Assembly (NCBI GenBank): GCA_018343915.1
Contig: JABRWF010000003.1
Span: 5,022,001 to 5,086,000, forward strand
Length of the DNA stretch: 64,000 nt
Source: Agroathelia rolfsii
Lineage: Eukaryota > Basidiomycota > Agaricomycetes > Amylocorticiales > Amylocorticiaceae
Direction: 5' to 3'
The notes beneath the pieces are model-generated. The model saw only the letters and a program-made list of their open reading frames with translations. It did no database searches and was not told where the DNA came from. The position numbers were made by a program, and so were the translations under genes. This document shows positions 36,348 to 46,681 of this stretch, piece after piece (within the stretch, counting starts at the first letter, position 1; each line of letters starts with the position of its first letter).

Positions 36348-37752
36348 ATGGCCGCAACCAAATTTTTCAACCTCCTTGCCCTATCCTCTCTCGCGCTTCT
36401 TGCCGCTACCTTCAGTCCTGTCTCTGTTAATGCAGTTGGCGCGGCTGGCCACTTAGAGGCCCGTCATGGCCTTCGTGGCCATGATGCGATCGCGAAGCGC
36501 AAGCGCTCTAGCAACACCAAGCGCTGCAAGGCCAGGCCTACTTCCTCCTCTGTGGAGCCTTCCTCGACTTCCTCTACCTGGTCTTCTACCTCTACCTCGG
36601 TTGTCCCTACTACCACCTCCACTACGGAGTGGTCTACTTCTACCGCATGGTCCAGCTCTACCGAGTGGTCTAGCAGCTCTTCAAGCACCTGGTCTACCAC
36701 CCCTTCGAGCACCTGGTCCAGCACGAGCTCTTCTGCTACTCCTTCTAGCACGAGCTCCAGCTCCGGTTCCTCTTATTCTGGGTCCAATGGTGCCAAGGTT
36801 GGTATGGCCTGGCCCAACGGTGATGGCGACGACATTGCATCCTACAAGACTGATAAGGTCACATGGTATGTTTTTATTATTATTATCCAACATTGGATTG
36901 GCTTGCCAAGACTGTTACTGATTTGTTTTCAGGCTTTACACCTGGAGCCCTGATGTTTCCTTTGCTGCCCAGTATGGCTTCAAGACTGCTGCCATGCTCT
37001 GGGGTTATGACCAGGTCGACCAGTTCCAATCGACTGTCGTGGCTGGCTATGCTGATGCTGTTATGGGTGTCAATGAGTGAGTAATTTACATTTACCTTAT
37101 GGATGCCAGATAATTTATCCGCTTCGTATGCAGGCCCAACCAGGCCGGCCAGTCGAACATGACCCCTGAGCAAGCTGCCCAGCTCTGGATGCAGTACATC
37201 CAGCCCCTCAAGGATGAAGGATACCTTCTTATTACTCCCGCTACTTCGTCTGATCCTGATGGTTTGCCCTGGATGCAACAGTTCATGGGAAATTGCACCG
37301 GCTGCTCGGTAGGGCTGTTTCTGTCACTGTGCTCAATTACTTTTCTTATCGTTTCTGCATACATAGTACGATTACGTCGCTGTTCACTACTACGACGTGA
37401 CTGCCCAAGGCTTTATTGACTATCTGAACCTGTGGCACAATACGTTCAACTTGCCTATCTGGGTCACCGAGTTTGCTTGCGAAAACTACAACGGCGGTGC
37501 TCAATGCTCTCAGGATGAGGTCAATGACTTCTACACCACGACGATCAACTTCATGGAGTCGACTGACTGGGTTGACCAATACTTCCCCTTCGGTTAGTCT
37601 TGGACTTTAATTATCATGAATCCATCGTTTACTAACCCTGATTTACAGGTGCCATGCACGACATGCAGGGTGTTAACGGCCTCGATCAGCTCATGTCCGA
37701 CAGCGGTGAACCCACTACCTTGGGTTATCAGATCATTAATGGTTCCCTCTAA
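36348..37752 (+). CDS. Secreted GH128 endo-beta-1,3-glucanase
   Basis: Glycoside hydrolase family 128 enzyme, predicted to cleave beta-1,3-glucan in the cell wall. Exons 36348-36865, 36933-37076, 37134-37308, 37367-37592 and 37649-37752 give 388 residues. Residues 1-30 form a signal peptide (hydrophobic LLALSSLALLAATF), followed by a basic KRKRSS stretch that could be a Kex2 site. Residues 60-145 are a Ser/Thr-rich, probably O-glycosylated linker with repeated WSS-type units. The catalytic core begins at KVGMAWPNGDG; the likely acid/base Glu is in GVNEPNQ and the nucleophile Glu in LPIWVTEFACEN. The core ends near TTLGYQIINGSL without a GPI signal. A role in wall remodelling or autolysis is inferred from the family. 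Confidence 0.92.
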
Positions 37753-38432
37753 GCCTTTGGGCGTAGTCTCCACCCCACCCCATAATTAACGTGGATATCA
37801 AATATACCCTAGCTATTTTCCGTCTAGTTTTTCGGTCTTACACATCCTGTGCGGGGTCACTCCTTTTTCTTGATACGCGCTTCCGTAATTGTGGCATCAT
37901 TTATCGATTCTCTCTCCCAAATGCGCATTGCGATTCGTAACTGGCTTGGATGGTAGATTTCTTTTGTTGATCAAAGGGGCGATGTGCATTCTTTTATTTA
38001 CGAGCTGTCTATGCAGTAGAAGAGAGCTGGAATGAATGATAATAATGATGTTGTCAAACACGTCATTTTTTTCTTCTTTGGATTTTATAATCTGTTTTTC
38101 CCGATGCCGCCCCTTCCGTCGGCAATAAGTCAGCAGACTCGGATGAATCTTGTGTGAGATCAGCCGGATTCATATGCGTCATGATGCGGCCTTGGAATGA
38201 AGATCCTTGAACAACTTGAGACGTGCATAACAACAACAGCGGCGGCAGCGGTCATTACAGTATTCTTTATAAAGATCTGTGCGGCCTTTGGGGTCAAGTA
38301 TTTAACAGATTCCTCTTCTTTATCTGCTATCTGCTTTTTTGCCCTCTGGGGAACTCGAAAGCAAGTCCACCGTCAAACACGCTAGTATTGCTGCACGACT
38401 CAGAAACGAACCAACTGAACGTAAACTGAACG
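37753..38432. other. Intergenic region downstream of GH128
   Basis: This 680 bp lies between tandem plus-strand genes and must hold the GH128 3' end and the promoter of the AhpD-like gene. It is AT-rich with no coding exon. A GGCGGCAGCGG stretch near 38242 is GC-rich. Confidence 0.5.
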
Positions 38433-40171
38433 ATGGTCAAGCATCTGCCGCCAAGCATTAAACAACTCCTGACACTGCGCAATCCGAACGTGCTTCCGAG
38501 TCCGCCTCTGAGCCAGCTGCACGCACTCTTTGCGGACACGCGGCGAGATGCTCGTGGGAGAACGCCCAACGTCGAAAAGGGCTGGCTTGTCCTCACGGTT
38601 AGTAGTAGCACTGGCGGTGGCAGAGCTTGCTAGTGAGCATGCCGCTGCTACTGTCCACGTTACACAACGCGCTTGTGTTAAAAGTAGTTGGGATGATTCA
38701 CTTACCTGGAATGATGGTGATACAACAACCATTTTCCTTTTTTGTTTCTTCTTTCTACCTAACAGACATGCACGCTACTCACGGTGAACAGACCGTCTGC
38801 GCTGGGCCACCTCTATCGATTCATCACAAGGTCCGACTCGGGCGACGAGTCTTCGCGGTGCAGTGTACTGGAGGCGACCAGCAAGGCTGCAGTGATGCGC
38901 GAGTCCGCACTTAAGAGCGTCATATTTGTCGGTGTGCCCAGAGTGCGCTGTTTTTGCCATTTTCATCTCGTTGTGTTTATGATTGGTATTAATGAAGCCC
39001 TACGGTTTCTCTCTATTTCGCCGGTTTTATCGTAGACGATTCTCTCTCTTACGGCATTGCGCGAGTCTTTCGAGGACGATGTGAAGACGTCATTGAGGCA
39101 GAATCCTATTAGGTGAGTTGTGTGCCCACTGTGTGGCGCTTATCTTTTTCTATATATCTTCAGAAGGGACTATTGCCCCCCCCTTTGTCATGCTCTATTT
39201 CTGTAGAGTTTCGATCATGGTTATTACATACTTGATCCTGCCATCGACACAACACATCCATGATTCACTGTTCAAGATCATTTTCCTCATTTTATTTCAT
39301 TTTTACTCTGCGCGCTTAACAACGATAATAACAGGCAAGCCACACCCGAGAACATTGAGAACACCCTTACGCGAGGCCGCGCCCTGTGGGACTCAATATA
39401 CGAGCCACACGCGGACAAGCTCCACGACAAGTTGGGGGCACTCCATCCGGACTTTATCAGTACGTGTGTTTTCCGTTTTACCTTGGCCTTGCTGGTGCCT
39501 TGCATGATCGTTGCCTCTTCATGTTCTCCTCCTCCTCTTCTTCCTCGTCCATTTTCTTTCCATCCCGTATACACGTGCATACCTGCTCCTCTTTCATTTC
39601 TCTGCCTCTCTTTTTCTCTCGGGTCTTGGAGGCGCACAACGTAATTTGTAATTCCATTGCCCTGAGAGAGAATCAGAAAGAGAACAGATGAGGAGGTAAA
39701 GTAATAGAGGAAGGAAAGGAAGGAGACAAGACCGCAAGGTCAATAACTTAAACCCAAACTCAAACCAAAACCCTAAAATAAAATAAAAATTACGCTGTGA
39801 CAATTTCTCACACACAACCCCCACCCCCACTTTTCCCCACAGAGTTCATTATCCAAAGTTACGGCTCTGTCCTCGCACCTCTCCCCGCGGGCGCAGATGA
39901 CACAGGTAACCTGAGTCGCGCGCTGGGCTCCGTTGTCGGTATGGCCACGCTCCGTGCTGAGGGCGGTGTCGGCCCACAGCTGACGAGCCACACCTTTGGT
40001 TTGCTCAAGGCGCGTAACGAGCCTGCGGAGAGTCTCTCGGATGAGGATCGTTGGTTAGCAAGTGATGAAGGGACCGAATGGGTCCTTCGGACCGTCGACA
40101 GGATCATCGATGGTGTCGGCGCGGCGGATGGTCAGGATGGTGCAGGTCGGAACATTGGCGCCAAGTTGTAA
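38433..40171 (+). CDS. AhpD-like superfamily protein
   Basis: Protein resembling the fungal AhpD-like (carboxymuconolactone decarboxylase-like) group. Exons 38433-38597, 38766-38942, 39036-39112, 39335-39459 and 39843-40171 give 290 residues. The central helix-rich part contains SALKSVIFVGVPRTILSLT, then RALWDSIYEPH and KLGALHPDF, then GRALGSVVGMATLRAEGGVG with QLTSHTFGLLKA, the pattern of this group. I do not see the redox CxxC pair of bacterial AhpD, so enzymatic activity is doubtful; the function is unknown. The fourth intron is 383 nt, several times the local norm, with a C/T-rich 5' half and an A/G-rich second half. The start is the ATG preceding LPPSIKQLL. Confidence 0.8.
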
Positions 40172-41730
40172 AAAAGGGTGCGTTGGGAATGTATAGTGGT
40201 GAAAAGGAACGAGTTTCTTCTTCTTCTTTGTCGCAAGGCGTAAAGCAAGCAGCCTAGATACATGCCATATCCTTTTTGGGTACTATACGGCGTATTGATG
40301 TTGACGATGACTAGATAATTTGAATATATGCGCGTGTTTTTCTTTCCTTTTTTTTCTGACACGCCGATGTGCAGCAACGGTATTTTGGTATTGAGGATAG
40401 TCAGTCGGTCTGTTGGTTCAATGCTGTACTGACCACACTGCAAGCAGGTAGCCAGCCAGCTCCAAGTAATTTTTTTTTTGGTGTATGTATGACAAGCCCA
40501 AGCACGCAAGTACACACGCAAGAATTCTGTTGCTGACATCGCCTCAAGTTTTTAGGCTCCTTCGGGCCGCGATATATTTATATTTTGTTTTTCTCTAGGC
40601 GCCCTTCCGGATGTGCGAGCGGGTCTCGTGGTTATAGATAATAACATAATGATAGCAATGAAAATGAAAAGATGGCGTTTTCAATTTTTGCTTCCCTCGA
40701 TCGTTTTTCTCCGGACAAACTTGAAATAATAATATGGCTTCGCGCCGGCGGGTCATGGCAGTGCATGGGATGAATGTATGCATCGGCGTGATGATGTCCT
40801 CAGGCTCCTCCCTGACATCAGGCTCTTAATTTTCCTTGGTAAAGCCTCGGATTTCATACTACCTTGCAGGCGGACTCTGGTGCGGCTGTAAACATTCAAA
40901 CACTGTCAGCCGCTACTGCTTTTCAAGTTCCCAATACCAACACAACGGGGCAAGGTAAACAGCAGCTGATGCTGCTGCGTGGCCACCTGGAGGAGGGGTG
41001 ATAATACGAGGCTCAAACTCCAGCCAATTCGATCACTATATATTTATCATGCATCTTCATCATCCATGCATAGATGATCATAGCCATAACCATTGTTATT
41101 GTCATCCAGGAGTCGTCTTCATAACCATTCCTTTAGTAGTAGATTCGTCTTCTGGTTGTGTGAATGATATGTTATTATCGATTTCTCGGACCGCAAACCT
41201 TGAAGGAGACCGAATGAAGACATCTCTCGACGATGACGATGACGATGACGATGATACATCATGATTACAATGATTAAGTTGGTGATGTTGTTGATAAATG
41301 AAAGATCCTTGACGCGTGGTGTGATAATATATGCAGTTGTGTGCGTGCATGCATGCACGCACGCCTGCCGTTGATTCGGAGACCATCATCCGCATTTTTT
41401 TTCTAAATGGAATTTTCGAGACCCTATGCGAGAAATGTGAAAAAGAAAAACAAGACGGCATGTTGTACACAGCAGGATATATTACATTTTAAAATAGTTT
41501 TTCGTGTACCTATTCCAGAGATGGAGAGAGGGATATATGAGATGATAAAAGATCATAATGAGATCGGATGCGGAGGAGAGAGGGGGGTGCTGCTACAATG
41601 GAGTCGTTCTACGACGGCGTTGGCATGTTTTAAATATGAGCCCGATAGATGCAGTGGTAGGGTATGATGTGGAGGTAATAAAGAAGAGCGATGGGGAGAG
41701 AGATAAAAGGATAATTAATGTTAAATGTAT
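40172..41730. other. 1.6 kb convergent intergenic region
   Basis: It lies between the stop codons of the AhpD-like gene (+) and the DUF6593 gene (-). It holds the GACGAT repeat at 41229-41255 and an alternating GCATGCATGCACGCACGC run near 41345-41362. No coding exon is supported. Confidence 0.5.
41229..41255. repeat. (GACGAT)n hexanucleotide repeat
   Basis: Four perfect GACGAT units plus GAT. It lies in non-coding DNA, so it is a simple repeat rather than an Asp-rich coding stretch: the open frame covering it has no other support. Confidence 0.85.
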
Positions 41731-42601
41731 TCAGACACCGAATGCTTGGCAGAAGCGATATAGCATGGCGGAAACGATAACCGTGTCCATGACGGGAGGA
41801 TGCATCTAGAGCGTTGAAATTCAAAGATCCAAAGATAATCAGCGTCCGTCGACACAAACGGAAGGAGCAGAGCAGAAAAAAAATCCACATACAATAGTAC
41901 CGGCGCCAGCACCTCTTATAAAGTGAAGCTCGCCGTGCACATCTCCCAATGCGTAGCGCGTAGGTCGTGTTGGACGGAAAAAGGCCACGACATTGCCTGC
42001 CGTGTCTTGGAGCTAAATGTATTGATTCATTAGTGAGTATATGGGGTTGCTCTTTCCCTAAAAAGAAACTGACCAGAACGTCGGGAGAGTTACTACTAGG
42101 TACCCAACGATACGAAAAGCCATCAGGAGCAGTAAACATGCGAGCGCCCTGTAATGCCTATCGCGTGAGAATGGGTGTCTTGCAAGAGAAAACAAGCTCT
42201 TTTACCGATCCAGGGTGATCTCGACGAACAAGATCAGACATGGGCGAAGTGGACTGTTTTAAGCATGATCAATGAACACATCGTTCAAAGTCTTCTGATC
42301 TTCGCTATGCATGTACCTTGCCAATGACAGCTCGCCCAAGGAGCCCGTTGGCGGACCATTCCAGCTTTGCGACGCGATCTTCCTTGTTGGGCCTGATCAC
42401 TTTGTATAACGTCGTGACGCTTTGGCCGTTAGGTTGAACTGTCGTCTGTGTAGCGTAAATATAAAGGGTAAGGAGACAAGTAATAATTAAAGATCAATGA
42501 TAGTTACTAGCCTGGAATCGATATAGGACGCCATATGCATTGAACAACAGACTCTCACGAAGGTCTTGGTTGGTCCAAGAGAGTACGTCGTTGCTAGACA
42601 T
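41731..42601 (-). CDS. DUF6593 domain protein
   Basis: Small basidiomycete-type protein of the DUF6593 family, function unknown. Six exons, 42512-42601, 42317-42445, 42206-42253, 42074-42148, 41893-42012 and 41731-41805, join in frame and give 178 residues. Family features are the repeated strand-like segments: DLRESLLFNAYGVLYRFQTT, TTLYKVIRPNKEDRVAKLEWS, FTAPDGFSYRWVP, NVVAFFRPTR, and a C-terminal hydrophobic segment MDTVIVSAMLYRFCQAF. The first intron (42446-42511) begins with GC; the reading frame allows no GT donor nearby. A TATA box lies about 90 bases upstream of the start. Genes of this family are often found in many copies per genome; only one is in this window. Confidence 0.82.
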
Positions 42602-43901
42602 TGTCCAAGAGCTTGTTTGGATGAAATGGGAAGATGAGATGAGAATGTGAGAGCTTGGGATGTGAGCATGTCCAGCACGACTTAGGATCCTTTTATACCC
42701 GGGACTCATAACGATCAGTAAGCCACCCCTGGTTTCAATTGCATGAAGTCCGCAACGAGAATAATTCAGAGCTGACGGTTACACCGGCATACGGCGTAAA
42801 GGGCATCCAGCAGCCTGGAGCAGGAAACAGCATGGACCTGATGTGTGTCCAAGTGGGCCGGCTTCGTGGACCTCGAGTGGGGCCGCCCTTCCGATCATAC
42901 TGCTAGTCATTTCTAGCCGGTTGATGAATAGGTCCATCGTGCGGGGAGTGCGCTTGATTTCTCCTGACGTGTGCGTGTGTGTAGGTGTGTAACAGGTAGT
43001 TTCAACAAGGGCCGGTCCAGCGGCACAAACTCGTCTACTGTAGCGCCCTAGGCAACACACTTTCAAGCGAGGCATTTTCTCTCTCTGACTCTTCGATGTT
43101 TCTTTATTTTTTTCCTATCTTCTTTTTGCCTTGGCAATCCCACAATGTTAGTGAGCAATTACTGGTAACATTCTTGCCTGTTGTTTTTTTAGCGCCGACA
43201 AGAGTAAAAGAGCAAAAGGATTTTTTTGATGGTGACTGCAAACAGAGCTCGCCTTCCGCATGCGGTCAGGAAGTGCGGCTCAATTTGGAAGGAGGGGGGC
43301 GAAGGAATGGCGCTTTGTTAACGTGTTCTCGGAGCAGCGGTCCAGGTGAGCAAAGTCGTGTTCACGGCGTGTCAGCCTTGCCTTACGAAGCACAAGGTCA
43401 TTTGCAGATAAGGTGGATTCGATGGTGATTATATGTGTAGTATGGTTCATGAGCTGGGTACAAGAATTCGTCTATTAGGCAAGCAAGGTCACAGATTATG
43501 GAGCCTTGAGCGTCAGATTCAATCTAGCGATCTTCAGGGGAGTTGGTCGCGTCACCAGTAAATGCTATCCTCTTGTATTATTTTATCTTTTCCTCCGACT
43601 TCAACAATCACCTCGGTCGCCGCAAGATCCAAGAGCTCGCGGCTCTTGACCTTTTCGCCCCCGCCAGGAATATAATTAAGAAAAATGGGTATGATTCGCG
43701 GATAAAAAAAAATAACGCAGAAGGCCAAGGTACCCACGCTTCTCGCGATTACGGGCTAAATGCCTCGAAGCGTAGGCGCGGCATGAGTCCCTGTGATGGC
43801 CAAACAACTACGGACACGGGAATAAAACATCAACTCCGTTTGTGTGTTTCCAAGCTGAGCATGTAACGTTACTCACGGAATGCCGCCACGACAACCAGGG
43901 C
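42602..43901. other. Intergenic region between two minus-strand genes
   Basis: This 1.3 kb contains the DUF6593 promoter at its left end and the uL11m 3' flank at its right end. A minus-strand frame near 43552-43737 ends with plausible-looking sequence but has no supporting upstream exon. Nothing else was found. Confidence 0.5.
42691..42699 (-). promoter_or_regulatory. TATA box upstream of the DUF6593 gene
   Basis: On the minus strand this reads GGTATAAAA, a near-perfect TATA consensus, about 90 bases upstream of the DUF6593 start codon. No other open frame of note starts here, so it most likely serves that gene. Confidence 0.65.
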
Positions 43902-44406
43902 TTAAGGAACAACCTGAACGCCCAAAGACCTCGCGCTTCCAATGATGGTGCTGGCAATGGACTCCAATTTGAGGTGTTTCATGTGTTCGTCTGTGGCCTT
44001 GATTTTGGCAATCTCATAAACATGCTTGAGACTGATCGTTCCGGTGACTTCGTGACCTGGTCTTCCTGTGCCCTTCTCTATACCCGCTGCCTTTTTTACG
44101 AAATACGTTGTAGGAGGCGTTTTGGTAATGAACGAGAAACTACGGTCGGGTTGCACAGTAATTAATGTCGGAATAGGCGTGCCGGGCTCTATATGTGCTG
44201 TTCGTGCGTTGAACTCTTTGCAAAAGTCCATCGACTTGACACCACGAGCACCGAGAGCAGGACCCACAGGCGGGGTGGGTGCAGCCTTGCCGGCAGGAAT
44301 GAGAATACGCTGAAATAGAACAGTGTTCGGTTTCTTGAAATGCTGCGGGAAATGAGGACCTCGTGCGCACCACAACTTGAGCCTTTGCTGCTAGAGCCTT
44401 GGACAT
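43902..44406 (-). CDS. MRPL19: Mitochondrial large ribosomal subunit protein uL11m
   Basis: Mitochondrial member of the L11 family (yeast Mrpl19), part of the GTPase-associated centre of the large subunit. Exons 44371-44406 and 43902-44309 join in phase 0 and give 147 residues, the usual length. The N-terminal exon encodes MSKALAAKAQVV; the second starts with RILIPAGKAAPTPPVGPALG, the L11 signature containing the flexible Pro-rich helix. Further landmarks are GVKSMDFCKEFNART, FSFITKTPPTTYFVKKAAG, and the C-terminal rRNA-binding helix ending IIGSARSLGVQVV. The small first exon makes the start easy to misplace: reading through the intron destroys the frame. The gene is divergent from the M28 aminopeptidase across only 195 bp. 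Confidence 0.95.
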
Positions 44407-44601
44407 GATGGTTCAACACCACTTGCAATTGTTGTAACTGTTGGGTTGAGTAATGGTGCAAGACGAGCCGGTGGAAGTATTGCCAAATTGCTGTGACATT
44501 AACACGCTCCGGCATGTCCGGCCCGGACCGAAGATCGACGTAGTCATGCCTTTCTGGGCCTGTTTAGCGCTCAAACCACAGGTTCTTCTTTCTCAACAAC
44601 C
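44407..44601. promoter_or_regulatory. Short bidirectional promoter, uL11m and aminopeptidase
   Basis: Only 195 bp separate the start codons of uL11m (-) and the secreted aminopeptidase (+). Both core promoters must be in this interval. A GCTCCGGCATGTCCGGCCCGGACC stretch near 44507-44530 has overlapping CCGG palindromes and is the most GC-rich part. No TATA box is visible. Confidence 0.45.
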
Positions 44602-46681
44602 ATGAAGTTGCAGTCTCTTCTTGCTTTTGTTTCGCTCGCGTGTCTGGGCTATGCCAGCCAGGACGGCCAGATCCCCTTCAATTCCGAGTCCGCTGTCGGT
44701 CTTGACCTGAGCGAGCAGAGGCTGGTTCAGTTCGAGGGTTCCGAGCCTGTGTGGATGACCGAGTTGGAGAAGGTGCCTTGAAATTATCACTATAATGTTT
44801 TCTTTCATCTAATATGATTACTAGATTAATGCCAAGGCAAGCGGGCTCAAGTTCTTTGACATGTGAGATGTCTCGTGAGCACAATCTGGCAACCTGCTAA
44901 ATCAAATACTTGCACAGAACGGACACTCCCGACTTGGAGAGCTTCGCCCAAAGGAACTCGTTTACCACACGTATGTACACATGGTATGATTGAACAAGCA
45001 CGAGGCTCACAGGCACACCTAACAGCGACCTACCATGCACCCAACGCTACGGAACAAGTAAAGGGCGTGCTCAAGAAGTGAGTAAAGCTAATCGCATGTT
45101 GTCCATGCGCTTATTCAGTGACGACATATTTGCCAGGCTGTCCACAGAAGGTCCTAGGGAGAACTTGGAGAAGTTTACTAGCTTCCGCACTCGATGTTAG
45201 TTCCATTTGTTCTAACTCATTACTTTTGGTTTCTGAAGATGTTCTATAGACTATAGGAGCCAGGTAAGGCGGTTTAAATTGTTGTGATGTTGTCTTTCTG
45301 TCTGTTTATCTATTTACGGCTTAGACTGGGCGTGAGAGTCAGCTTTGGCTCTTGTCCAAGATTAACGAGGTACACTCATCCATTCAGTTGTTCCATGTTT
45401 TAGTTTCTCATATGTCAATACAGGTCACAGAACGGTATGCTGACGAGGAGCTCAAGAGCCGCATCACTGTGAATGAGTTCCCGCATTCTTGGGGCCAGAA
45501 TTCTATCGTAGGTATATTGTTCCAGCTGGAAGGATCGTCCTAAATGAGCGCTTAGATTACCCGCATTAATGGTACCTCATCCGCTGATGGTGGCATTGTC
45601 ATCATCAGTGCTCACCAAGATAGGTTCGGCCCGCATCTTCCGTATCAGTATTTCCTTTAGGCTAACGTTTCTCCTGCAGCACTAACTTGTGGCCCTTCCT
45701 TCCAGCGCCAGGTGACCATTTTTTTCATCATCTGCTGCCTCAAGGTTGGGGGCTGACAAATGCCTGCAGGTGCTGACGATGATGGTTCTGGTACCGTGAC
45801 CATTCTTGAGAGTTATCGTGCGCTCCTTGAATCGAATTTCCGACCGCGTCGTACCGTCGAGTTTCATTGGTACTCCGCAGAGGTATAGACTCAGGCCAAA
45901 TTTGGATATTTGGATACCAAGTTGATTTTCGGACTTGCAGGAAGGTGGCTTGTTGGGGTCTCAAGCAGTGGCAAAAGATTATGCTGCCCGCTCCATCCCC
46001 GTGTATGCCATGAGCCAGGTGATTATCTCTATTGCATTCACATTTGGGGAAGCTATTAGCTAAACAAGAACTAGTTTGATATGACTGCATGGGTTAAGAG
46101 GGGTACACGTGAAGAGGTTGGCGTCATTGTAGACTATGTTGACTCCTCGTACGTCTCTACTTCTGCCGCACTTTTATTTATTTATTTACGCTCATGTCCG
46201 AGTCACTAGTCTGACTGAGTTCAACAAACAACTTGTTGATCAATACTTGTCTATTCCTTACGTACTAACGAAGTGCGGCTATGCATGCAGTGATCAGTTC
46301 GTGCACTTTTTTCCGTGGTTCTATGGCCGCATGTTCTAAGGCTATTTTTCCTTTCAGTGCCTCGTGGAGCAAGGCTGGCTACCCCGGAATCTTCACCATC
46401 GGTGCGATGTATCCTACGGATATTTTTTGGCATCCCTTCTCTAACCTTGATTATTATTGTATTCAGAGAGTAGCTTCGAAAACAGCAACAAGCATATTCA
46501 TACTGGGAACGAGTGAGTCATCTTTTCACAGTTATCTGCCTGCTATTTGGCTGATTTACTGTATTTATCACCTAGCCGCATTGACATCTCTGATGAATTC
46601 TCGTTCGATCACATGCTTGAATTCTCTAAGCTTGCCGCCGCTTTCGCCATTGAGCTCAGTGGCTGGACGGAGTCGAAGTGA
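44602..46681 (+). CDS. Secreted leucine aminopeptidase, peptidase family M28
   Basis: Zinc aminopeptidase of the fungal leucine aminopeptidase type (M28), predicted to be secreted and to trim N-terminal residues from peptides. About 17 exons give roughly 388 residues; the first are 44602-44772, 44825-44862, 44918-44970 and 45026-45077. A signal peptide ([19 protein letters not shown]) is followed by a propeptide. Zinc ligands and the catalytic Glu are visible in order: His and Asp in SAHQDS, Asp in [10 protein letters not shown] in YSAEEGGLLGS, Asp in VDYVDSS, and His in HIHTGND. CGYAC supplies the usual disulfide pair. The protein ends with [13 protein letters not shown]. Exon 6 (45250-45263) is only 14 nt, and it carries YRSQ. 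The model is frame-checked through exon 6; later junctions follow consensus sites and motif continuity. Confidence 0.92.

Noticed and set aside
43552..43737. Minus-strand frame that looks like a C-terminal exon (ends EVIVEVGGKDKIIQEDSIYW)
   Set aside because: No upstream exon on the same strand could be joined in frame, and it lies in the 3' flank of uL11m. Could be revisited with transcript data.
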